DNA from: Actinomycetes bacterium
Lineage (GTDB): Bacteria; Actinomycetota; Acidimicrobiia; Acidimicrobiales; Acidimicrobiaceae
Length of the DNA stretch: 5,277 bases
Reading direction: 5' to 3'
NCBI GenBank assembly: GCA_021790495.1
Contig: JAJYGZ010000297.1
Coordinates: 1-5,277 of the forward strand
Below are positions 1 to 5,277 of the stretch, piece after piece; the stretch's first letter is position 1, and each line of letters opens with the position of its first letter. The notes beneath the pieces were generated by a model. It was not told the DNA's origin. It searched no databases and saw only the letters and a list, made by a program, of their open reading frames with translations. Made by a program: the position numbers and the translations under genes.

Positions 1-26
1 TCACAATTCGCATAGGGCGTCAGTGA
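1..26 (+). CDS. Possible C-terminal end of an upstream gene (fhaA by synteny)
   Basis: Reading from base 3, codons give TIRIGRQ and then a TGA stop at 24-26, three bases before the fhaB ATG. That spacing fits an operon partner, and a short beta-strand-like hydrophobic end followed by basic residues would suit the last strand of an FHA domain, which is what FhaA has at its C-terminus. In M. tuberculosis fhaA lies directly upstream of fhaB. Seven codons cannot identify a protein. A second frame (from base 1) stops at TAG 13-15 and is an alternative end for an upstream gene. Confidence 0.25.
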
Positions 27-29
27 CAA

Positions 30-554
30 ATGCCTCTTGGCCTTCTTGACCTATTTAAATATGTGCTTATTGCGCTGGTCTGGCTCTTCTTTCTTCGCGT
101 CTTGCGAGCTGTCTGGGTCGAGGTCAAGTCTCCTGCCGAGCACGCGATGAGTGCGACCAAGGCCGCAGCTGGCGGCGCCGTGGCCAAAAGGAGGGCGGGG
201 CATCTCGCTTCGTCCAATGCGGAGACCGCGACCTCACGAGCGGCCGACTCTGCGCCGTCGCGACGTCTCTCGGTCAAGCTGAGTGTTGGCGCCACCGGAC
301 AAGTGAAGTCTTACGAGATCGGCACGAGCGCTACGATCGGTCGTTCATCGACCTGTACCATTTCGATCGCTGCCGATGAATTCGCCTCTGCGGTTCATGC
401 CCGTGTCTTTCAAAACGGAGACGTCTATTTTGTGGAGGATCTCGGATCCACAAATGGAACTTTGCTAAACGGAGCGCGGATAACTTCCGCGACCCAGATT
501 CGTCCCGGCGACCGGCTTCTGATAGGCCGTTCGACCGCTGAGGTGGTCGGCTAG
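30..554 (+). CDS. fhaB: FhaB: membrane-anchored FHA-domain protein
   Basis: A 174-residue protein with an N-terminal membrane anchor (about residues 5-26, rich in Leu, Val, Phe and Trp, followed by Arg/Glu/Lys), an Ala/Ser/Thr-rich linker (about 31-78) and a C-terminal forkhead-associated domain (about 80-174). The FHA phosphothreonine-binding signature is complete: GRS at 104-106, SAVH at 120-123 and LGSTNG at 138-143, giving the expected Arg105, Ser120, His123 and Asn142. The basic residues after the anchor suggest that the FHA domain is cytoplasmic. M. tuberculosis FhaB/FipA has the same architecture in about 155 residues, so the extra length here is mainly linker. FhaB is known as a substrate and binding partner of the PknA/PknB kinases and is linked to cell division and envelope growth. 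The ATG is chosen because it places the membrane segment at the N-terminus and has AGGG (14-17) upstream, although the 12-base spacing is long. The stop overlaps the pstP start by one base. Confidence 0.93.
   Translation: MPLGLLDLFKYVLIALVWLFFLRVLRAVWVEVKSPAEHAMSATKAAAGGAVAKRRAGHLASSNAETATSRAADSAPSRRLSVKLSVGATGQVKSYEIGTSATIGRSSTCTISIAADEFASAVHARVFQNGDVYFVEDLGSTNGTLLNGARITSATQIRPGDRLLIGRSTAEVVG
540..546 (+). promoter_or_regulatory. Ribosome binding site of pstP, inside the fhaB end
   Basis: GAGGTGG ends 7 bases before the GTG at 554-556 and lies in the last codons of fhaB. It supports the GTG start, which shares its first base with the fhaB TAG stop (TAGTG), an arrangement typical of translational coupling by termination and re-initiation. 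Confidence 0.6.
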
Positions 555-1837
555 TGGGCCTTCGGTGGGGCAAAGCCTCTGACGTGGGGCGTGTCCGTAA
601 GAACAATCAAGACTTCGCCTACGCCGATGGCCGCATTTTCGTCGTCGCGGACGGGATGGGCGGTGCCAACGGAGGAGAGATCGCGTCGCGACTCGCCGTC
701 GAGAGCTTCAAGTCGTACGCGACATGGGCGCAGGATCTTGAAGGGCTAAAGTCCGCACTTACCGAATCCAACCTGGCGGTATATCAAAAGAGTTTGGACG
801 ATCAGGGTCTCAGTGGGATGGGGACGACCTTTGTGGCGCTGGTGGCGCTAGGTTCTGGTCCGAGTTCGCACGCCTATGTTCTGAACGTCGGCGACTCGCG
901 CGCATATGTCTTTCGGAACGGAGAGATGACTCAGATAACCGAGGACCACTCATGGGTCGGCGAGCTCTTCCGCTCAGGGCGCATGAGCCTGGACGAGGCA
1001 GCGCAATCGGCAAATCGGCACGTGCTTACCAGGGCAATCGGCGTGGGTCCCGACGTCGACATCGATGTTTGGGATTTCATAGTTTCGGCTGGCGACAGGA
1101 TTCTTCTCTGCAGCGATGGCGTCACCAACGAACTTTCCGATCCTCAGATCGCAGCGGTTCTGGCGCGAATTGGCGACCCTCAGCAAGCGTGTGAAGAAAT
1201 AGTGAAGCTATCACTGGAATCCGGTGGAATCGACAATGTGTCCTGCGTATTGGTCGACTTTGGCGGTGAATATCCCGGCGCGGACGCCGTCGGTGCCCAG
1301 AGCGCGTCCGGGCGTCCTGAGGAGATTGCCAGGGTTATGCCCGTTGCAATTCCTATGCACCCGATTCGGATCTCGTCTCAAGGGCCAAACTTGACGTCGA
1401 TTCCGGTGCCAATTTCTAAGGGAGAGTTTACCAAGTCCGGAAACCTGCTGCGAATTGCGGCGTTTCTCCTAACTCTGATCTTGATATTTGGCGTTGGCAT
1501 TTACGCGGTGGGTAAGTACGTACGAGGCTCGTACTACGTCGGGGTAGTGAAGGGCGGGTCGATAGCGATCTACCAGGGACGTCCGGGCGGACTTTTATGG
1601 TTCTCCCCCCATGTCGTTTCGGTTAGAGCCCTTAGCGTCTCGTCGCTGCCGTCCTCCTACGCGATTGGTTTGCACCAAGGTGTCGATGAGCCGAACTATT
1701 CAGCTGCGCTGACCTATGTTCGCAACCTTGAGTCGGTAGCGGCCCAGTTCCGTGCCGCGGGCAATCTTGGCGGCGCGACGACGACCACCACTTCAACAGC
1801 CACAACGATTGCATCATCCACAACGAAGGTCGGCTGA
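554..1837 (+). CDS. pstP: PstP: membrane PP2C-type Ser/Thr phosphatase
   Basis: A 427-residue phosphatase that removes phosphate from Ser/Thr on the PknB kinase and its substrates. Residues 4-236 form a bacterial PP2C (PPM) catalytic domain. It begins with a SDxGxVRxxNQD motif (9-20), followed by VADGMGG (31-37, metal ligands Asp33/Gly34), GMGTT (88-92), GDSRAY (113-118, Asp114), EDHS (130-133), LLCSDGV (184-190, Asp188) and GIDNVS (225-230, Asp227). These match the metal-binding set of M. tuberculosis PstP, so the enzyme should be an active Mn/Mg-dependent phosphatase. A cytoplasmic linker (about 237-299) leads to one membrane helix (about 301-319) and an external region of about 108 residues. 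That region opens with SYYVG and contains an IYQGRPGG stretch seen in actinobacterial PstP proteins but of no known fold to me. The end (409-425) is a Thr/Ser/Ala-rich tail. M. tuberculosis PstP is 514 residues with the same topology, so the external part is shorter here. GTG start, supported by GAGGTGG at 540-546. Confidence 0.95.
   Translation: MGLRWGKASDVGRVRKNNQDFAYADGRIFVVADGMGGANGGEIASRLAVESFKSYATWAQDLEGLKSALTESNLAVYQKSLDDQGLSGMGTTFVALVALGSGPSSHAYVLNVGDSRAYVFRNGEMTQITEDHSWVGELFRSGRMSLDEAAQSANRHVLTRAIGVGPDVDIDVWDFIVSAGDRILLCSDGVTNELSDPQIAAVLARIGDPQQACEEIVKLSLESGGIDNVSCVLVDFGGEYPGADAVGAQSASGRPEEIARVMPVAIPMHPIRISSQGPNLTSIPVPISKGEFTKSGNLLRIAAFLLTLILIFGVGIYAVGKYVRGSYYVGVVKGGSIAIYQGRPGGLLWFSPHVVSVRALSVSSLPSSYAIGLHQGVDEPNYSAALTYVRNLESVAAQFRAAGNLGGATTTTTSTATTIASSTTKVG
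1825..1829 (+). promoter_or_regulatory. Ribosome binding site of pbpA, inside the pstP end
   Basis: GAAGG lies 9 bases before the ATG at 1839 and decides the start. A longer in-frame reading from an ATG at 1752 would add 29 Arg/Pro/Gln-rich residues that merely translate the pstP tail in another frame and would bury the signal anchor. Confidence 0.6.
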
Positions 1838-1838
1838 A

Positions 1839-3320
1839 ATGGGTCACCGGATTCGAATTCTCGGGTTGTTCCTGGTTGCTCTTTTCGGACTGCTTTTTCT
1901 TCAGCTAAACCGTATTCAAGTTCTCGACGCCAACAAACTCGCCAACGCGCCGGGCAATTCGCGCAATCTGACCAATCAGTTTTCGTCCGCCCGAGGTGCA
2001 ATATTAACCTCCGATGGTGCCGTGGTAGCCGACTCGGTGCCGAGCAATGACATCTACCACTTTCAGCGCAACTACCCCAACGGCAAGCTTTATGCCGACG
2101 TCAGCGGGTATGACTCGATTATCTATGGCCTTGATGGCGTGGAGGCCTATTACAACAAGTATCTTCAATCGCACTCCCTCGCAACCAACTCGATATCGGC
2201 GCTGATAAACCCCAAGGTTGGCACAGACAACGTGGTGCTGACGATAAATTCCAAACTGCAGCAGACCGCCCAGACGGCATTTGGGTCGCTTCGTGGCGCT
2301 GCGGTAGCCATTGATCCCAGCACCGGCGCGATCTTGGCGATGTACTCGAGCCCTTCTTATGACCCGAATCTGCTCGCTTCGCACTCAGGTAGCGTCGAGA
2401 TCAACGCCTGGAAGAGTTATCTTGCTGACCCGGCTCAACCTTTGCTAGCACGTCCGTATCGGCGCAGCTATCCGCCGGGATCCACTTTCAAGATCGTTAC
2501 ATCGTCGGCGGTGTATGACCACAATCCCGCCTTGGCCGTGAAGAGCTATCCCTACGTAACTCAGATCCCCTTGCCAGACACGACCAATGTTCTGGCCAAT
2601 TACGCTCACGAAAGCTGCGGCGGGACGATTCCGACTTTGCTTGCCGTTTCCTGTGATACCGGCTTCGCATCCATTGGCCTTGACTTGGGGGCTGCGAATC
2701 TCGCCGCCGAAGCGACTGCTTTTGGCTTCGGAAAAGTTCCTCCTATTGACCTTTTTGGAGCTGCCGCGTCGCAATTTCCATCAGCAGCGTCATTCGCGAC
2801 TCGGCTTCCGACGTTGGCGTACGCTTCGATCGGGCAGTACAACGTGCAGGCTACGCCGCTCGAAATGGCACTGGCCGCCGCAGCTATAGCCAACAAGGGC
2901 GTTATCATGGCGCCCCATGTGATGAAGGAAGTCACGGATTCCCAAGCCAGAGTGATCTTTTCATATGCAAACCACACCTGGCTCGTTGCAACGTCGCCGT
3001 CGACCGCCGCATCTGTAACAACCCTGATGGAGGGCGTGGTTACTCACGGTACCGCCGCTGGAATTGCGCTGCCTGGAATAACGATTGCAGCCAAGACGGG
3101 TACTGCGCAGATAAACTTGTCCGCGGCGAATCAGGCTAGCCCTATCGGCAACGACAACTGGATGATCGCGTTCGCACCGGCGCAAAATCCTACAATTGCG
3201 GTTGCTGTAGTAGTTCCTGCGCAGCCAGGGATCACTTCGAATTCAACCGGCGCGCAGTATGCAGGACCTATAGTCAAAGCAATTCTCAGCGCCGCACTAG
3301 GCGTTGGCAGTGGAGGGTAA
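1839..3320 (+). CDS. pbpA: PbpA: class B penicillin-binding protein (transpeptidase)
   Basis: A 493-residue monofunctional DD-transpeptidase that cross-links peptidoglycan outside the membrane; M. tuberculosis PbpA is almost the same length (about 491). An uncleaved signal anchor covers about residues 6-23. The N-terminal pedestal domain follows, with the RGAILTSDG motif (52-60), the YPNGKLYADVSGY stretch (79-91) and LDGVEAYYN (98-106), all typical of the PbpA subfamily. The transpeptidase domain runs from about 152 to 486. Its motifs are STFK (215-218, nucleophile Ser215 and Lys218), SCD (271-273, the SxN position with Asp in place of Asn) and KTGTAQ (419-424). Cys260 and Cys272 flank the second motif and could pair outside the cell. 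The start at 1839 puts MGHRIRILG at the head of the anchor, one base after the pstP stop (TGAAATG). PbpA is a known PknB substrate in mycobacteria and needs a SEDS glycosyltransferase partner, normally the adjacent rodA, which is absent here. Confidence 0.94.
   Translation: MGHRIRILGLFLVALFGLLFLQLNRIQVLDANKLANAPGNSRNLTNQFSSARGAILTSDGAVVADSVPSNDIYHFQRNYPNGKLYADVSGYDSIIYGLDGVEAYYNKYLQSHSLATNSISALINPKVGTDNVVLTINSKLQQTAQTAFGSLRGAAVAIDPSTGAILAMYSSPSYDPNLLASHSGSVEINAWKSYLADPAQPLLARPYRRSYPPGSTFKIVTSSAVYDHNPALAVKSYPYVTQIPLPDTTNVLANYAHESCGGTIPTLLAVSCDTGFASIGLDLGAANLAAEATAFGFGKVPPIDLFGAAASQFPSAASFATRLPTLAYASIGQYNVQATPLEMALAAAAIANKGVIMAPHVMKEVTDSQARVIFSYANHTWLVATSPSTAASVTTLMEGVVTHGTAAGIALPGITIAAKTGTAQINLSAANQASPIGNDNWMIAFAPAQNPTIAVAVVVPAQPGITSNSTGAQYAGPIVKAILSAALGVGSGG
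3312..3317 (+). promoter_or_regulatory. Ribosome binding site of pknB, inside the pbpA end
   Basis: GGAGGG in the last two sense codons of pbpA lies 11 bases before the GTG at 3329. It is the strongest Shine-Dalgarno sequence in the window and supports the non-ATG start. The short gap after the pbpA stop implies coupled translation. Confidence 0.6.
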
Positions 3321-3328
3321 GAACGAAC

Positions 3329-5113
3329 GTGGCTCAGCCATACGGAAGTCGCTATGAAATTGTCGACAAGATTGCGCGCGGCGGAATGGCCGACGTATTT
3401 CGCGCACGCGACTTGCTCTTGGACCGGCCAGTCGCGCTAAAAGTGCTCTTCCCGGAGCTGAGCACCTCCGAGGCTTTCGTCGAGCGGTTCCGCCGGGAGG
3501 CGACCGCTGCGGCTAACCTTTCACATCCAAATATCGTTTCCGTTTACGACTGGGGACGCTCGGACAACGCGTACTTCATCGTGATGGAGTTGATCGATGG
3601 CGAGACGCTGGCATCACTGATCGCGCGCCGTGGTCCGCTGGAATTTGACTATGCCGCCGCCATCGCGGCGGATGTCGCATCGGCACTCAATTACGCCCAT
3701 CGCCACGGCGTTGTTCACCGCGACGTCAAGCCGGGCAACGTGCTGATTGCGGAGGATGGTCACATCAAGGTGGCGGACTTCGGCATCGCTCGCGCCCAGA
3801 CAAGCAATGAGGATCTTACTCAAACGGGTTCGGTGATGGGTACCGCGACCTACATCTCCCCCGAACAGGCGGAAGGAAAGTCGCTGGACGGACGGAGCGA
3901 CGTTTATTCGCTTGGCATCGTTCTTTATGAGATGCTCTCCGGTGTTCCACCCTTTACGGGCGACTCCACTGTGTCGGTTGCGCTCAAGCAAGTCAACGAG
4001 AGGGCGGCGACCCTGGCGAGCTTGCGGCCAGACGTCCCCAAACCTCTTGGCGACATAGTGGCCAAGGCGATGCGAAAGAATCCGGCGGAACGGTACGAGA
4101 GCGCCCAGGATCTCCGCTCCGATCTGCTTCGCTATATTCAGCGTCGCCCGGTGGAGGCGTCCCGGGCAGCGGTCATGGAGCCGGTCGGCTCCGACACGAC
4201 GCGAATGATGGCAGAGGTTTCGAGCGCTCCGTCGAGCGCTTCAACCCAAAGTATCCTGGCGGTGGGCAGCCCCACTTCTGCGATTCCTGTTGTTTCACCG
4301 GAGCGCCAAAGAAAGAGCGACAATCGCGGCACCATCATTGCGATTATTGCGGCGGTTCTGGTGCTTGCGGCCTTCTTTGGAATATATGCCCTCGTCAAGG
4401 GAAATGTGTTTTCGTCCCCCAAGCCAGTGGTAACGACAGTGGCGCTCTCGAATTACGTGGGGGATACGCTCCCTACGGCAACTTCGGGCCTGACCTCGCA
4501 GGGCCTGACCTATAAGGTTACCTACAAGACGTCCAATAGCGCCGCTCAGGGTACCGTCTTGGCACAAGTACCCGCGGCGGGAACCAGTGTCACCAAGGGA
4601 TCGTTGGTGAACTTGACGGTAAGTTCAGGCGCGGCTCAAGTGGCGGTTCCAAACGTTGTCAACCAGACGATCGGCAACGCGGAGTCGCTCCTTGTTCCTC
4701 TGGGCTTTTCGATCTCGACCAACTACGTGAACGCGCCCCAGCCCAACGGAACCGTAATCAAGCAATCTCCCTCGGGGGGCGCGAATGCACCTAAAGGATC
4801 GACGATTACCCTGACGGTCTCTAACGGGCCGGCGACGGTCTCGGTGCCAAATGTCATCGGCCAGCCTTTGGCCCAGGCGGCCAACACCCTTGGCAATTCG
4901 GGCCTGCAATTAGGCAACACCTCGTACCAGAACTCCGACACGGTTCCCAACGGTTCGGTAATCTCCACCAACCCTGCTCCCGGGGCCCAAGTTGCGCCGA
5001 ATTCCAGCGTGGATGTGGTGGTATCCCAGGGTGCGGCAACCACCACGACCACCTCGACTTCCACGACCACCTCGACTTCCACGACGAGCACGACGAGCGT
5101 AATACCCGGATAG
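3329..5113 (+). CDS. pknB: PknB: PASTA-domain receptor Ser/Thr protein kinase
   Basis: A 594-residue transmembrane Hanks-type kinase. The catalytic domain (about 9-270) has the Gly-rich loop IARGGMADVF (15-24; the first Gly of GxGxxG is Ala), VALK (35-38, ATP-binding Lys38), Glu57 of helix C, HRDVKPGN (130-137, catalytic Asp132), DFG (150-152), a TQT activation-loop pair (Thr164, Thr166) aligned with the autophosphorylated pair of M. tuberculosis PknB, and GTATYISPE (171-179). The juxtamembrane region (about 271-333) is rich in Ser and Thr. One membrane helix covers about 334-356. Outside are three PASTA repeats (about 365-435, 436-501 and 502-569); the second and third open with VPNV, the first lacks it. 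PASTA repeats bind muropeptides or lipid II in this family. M. tuberculosis PknB has four. The protein ends in a Thr/Ser tail (571-590) coded by an 18-bp tandem repeat. GTG start, backed by GGAGGG at 3312-3317. It is the only kinase gene in the window, and its partners FhaB, PstP and PbpA lie directly upstream. Confidence 0.96.
   Translation: MAQPYGSRYEIVDKIARGGMADVFRARDLLLDRPVALKVLFPELSTSEAFVERFRREATAAANLSHPNIVSVYDWGRSDNAYFIVMELIDGETLASLIARRGPLEFDYAAAIAADVASALNYAHRHGVVHRDVKPGNVLIAEDGHIKVADFGIARAQTSNEDLTQTGSVMGTATYISPEQAEGKSLDGRSDVYSLGIVLYEMLSGVPPFTGDSTVSVALKQVNERAATLASLRPDVPKPLGDIVAKAMRKNPAERYESAQDLRSDLLRYIQRRPVEASRAAVMEPVGSDTTRMMAEVSSAPSSASTQSILAVGSPTSAIPVVSPERQRKSDNRGTIIAIIAAVLVLAAFFGIYALVKGNVFSSPKPVVTTVALSNYVGDTLPTATSGLTSQGLTYKVTYKTSNSAAQGTVLAQVPAAGTSVTKGSLVNLTVSSGAAQVAVPNVVNQTIGNAESLLVPLGFSISTNYVNAPQPNGTVIKQSPSGGANAPKGSTITLTVSNGPATVSVPNVIGQPLAQAANTLGNSGLQLGNTSYQNSDTVPNGSVISTNPAPGAQVAPNSSVDVVVSQGAATTTTTSTSTTTSTSTTSTTSVIPG
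5043..5085 (+). repeat. 18-bp in-frame tandem repeat in the 3' end of pknB
   Basis: The unit CCACGACCACCTCGACTT occurs exactly at 5043-5060 and 5061-5078, followed by seven matching bases to 5085. Directly after it, a 9-base unit CGACGAGCA/G repeats at 5082-5090 and 5091-5099. Because 18 and 9 are multiples of three, gain or loss of units keeps the reading frame. The product is the Thr/Ser tail outside the last PASTA repeat. The region looks like a low-complexity tail that grew by slippage. Confidence 0.85.
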
Positions 5114-5152
5114 GCGCAACCGCTGCCGCGTCGCGGAGGTGGCTAGGCTGCC
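5114..5152. other. Convergent intergenic gap, weak hairpins only
   Basis: These 39 bases separate the stop codons of pknB and the facing amidotransferase gene. A near-palindrome CCGCG-T-CGCGG sits at 5126-5136, but its loop is too short unless inner pairs open. A second imperfect hairpin at 5141-5158 pairs GGCTAGG with CCTTAGTC, with one bulged T and a 3-base loop. Neither is followed by a T-run on either strand, so no canonical intrinsic terminator can be called. Transcription may end by Rho or by read-through into the opposite gene. Confidence 0.35.
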
Positions 5153-5277
5153 TTAGTCTGTCGCGGCGGCGAGGAAGTTGGCAACCAGCTCCCGTCCATG
5201 CGAGGTGTAAATGGATTCTGGGTGGAACTGGACGCCCCAGATCAGCAAACTTTGGTGGGCGACTCCCATTATCAGGC
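5153..5277 (-). CDS. trpG: Glutamine amidotransferase, TrpG/PabA type (C-terminal part)
   Basis: Only the last 40 residues are inside the window; the gene continues past the right edge. Read on the - strand it gives LIMGVAHQ, then GVQFHPESI, then [10 protein letters not shown] and a TAA stop at 5153-5155. GVQFHPESI is the C-terminal signature of class I glutamine amidotransferases of anthranilate synthase component II and aminodeoxychorismate synthase component II, with the catalytic-triad His (codon 5222-5224) and Glu (codon 5216-5218) present. The catalytic Cys would lie outside the window. The enzyme would release ammonia from glutamine for the chorismate-using partner (TrpE or PabB) in tryptophan or folate synthesis. 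In M. tuberculosis trpG is likewise convergent with pknB, which supports the symbol, but TrpG and PabA cannot be told apart from this fragment and some bacteria share one protein for both roles. Confidence 0.88.
   Translation of the reverse strand, partial: LIMGVAHQSLLIWGVQFHPESIYTSHGRELVANFLAAATD

Noticed and set aside
1752..1838. An N-terminal extension of PbpA from an upstream ATG
   Set aside because: The 29 added residues are an out-of-frame reading of the pstP tail, and the ATG at 1839 has a good ribosome binding site and places the signal anchor correctly.
2004..2384. Antisense open frame of 126 codons inside pbpA
   Set aside because: It is opposite strongly conserved PbpA sequence and shows no recognisable protein features; open antisense frames are expected at this base composition.
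3374..3403. Possible inactive kinase because the first Gly of the Gly-rich loop is Ala
   Set aside because: The remaining loop, Lys38, Glu57, Asp132, Asn137 and Asp150 are all present, so this is a tolerated loop variant and not a pseudokinase.
3614..3991. Antisense open frame of 125 codons inside the kinase domain
   Set aside because: It lies opposite the HRD, DFG and activation-loop codons of pknB, and its composition looks like a shadow of the kinase codons.
4723..5091. A 122-codon antisense open frame with a Val/Glu-rich start opposite the pknB end
   Set aside because: Its VEVEVVV stretch is just the reverse reading of the Thr/Ser tandem repeat; it has no ribosome binding site I can defend and the sense strand codes clear PASTA domains.
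5126..5136. CCGCGTCGCGG near-palindrome as an intrinsic terminator or operator
   Set aside because: The one-base centre cannot form a stable RNA loop without losing pairs, no T-run follows, and short GC palindromes are common at this composition.
1..5277. CRISPR array, tRNA, rRNA, insertion sequence or phage genes
   Set aside because: The window is almost fully filled by five recognisable genes; I saw no spaced direct repeats, transposase motifs, inverted-repeat ends or tRNA-like cloverleaf sequence.

Overview
The window is one compact, co-directional gene cluster of the actinobacterial cell-envelope signalling type, followed by the end of a convergent gene. On the + strand lie fhaB (FHA-domain protein), pstP (PP2C Ser/Thr phosphatase), pbpA (class B penicillin-binding protein) and pknB (PASTA-domain Ser/Thr kinase). 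On the - strand, entering from the right edge, is the C-terminal end of a glutamine amidotransferase of the TrpG/PabA type. This is the order known from Mycobacterium tuberculosis (fhaA-fhaB-pstP-rodA-pbpA-pknA-pknB, with trpG convergent to pknB), but without rodA and pknA. The source is almost certainly an actinomycete in the broad sense. The moderate GC content, the single kinase and the Thr/Ser-rich extracytoplasmic tails on both PstP and PknB make me favour an Acidimicrobiia-like lineage; that placement is inference.

Layout: bases 1-26 may hold the last codons of an upstream gene, which would be fhaA by synteny. fhaB (30-554) overlaps pstP (554-1837) by one base. pbpA (1839-3320) starts one base after the pstP stop. 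pknB (3329-5113) starts 8 bases after the pbpA stop, with its ribosome binding site inside the end of pbpA. A 39-base gap then separates the pknB stop from the stop of the convergent amidotransferase gene (5153-5277, partial). No non-coding stretch exceeds 40 bases, no internal promoter is visible, and the genes look like one transcription unit whose promoter lies left of the window.

How the genes work together: PknB would sense muropeptides or lipid II through its external PASTA repeats and phosphorylate Thr residues on cytoplasmic targets. FhaB would bind phosphothreonine at the membrane, PstP would remove the phosphates, and PbpA would be the septal or elongation transpeptidase whose activity or placement is tuned by this switch. 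All catalytic motifs are intact. I see no previously undescribed system here. The points most worth a second look are the missing rodA/pknA, the Thr-rich tails shared by the kinase and the phosphatase, the in-frame 18-bp tandem repeat in the kinase tail, and the SxD variant of the second active-site motif of PbpA.
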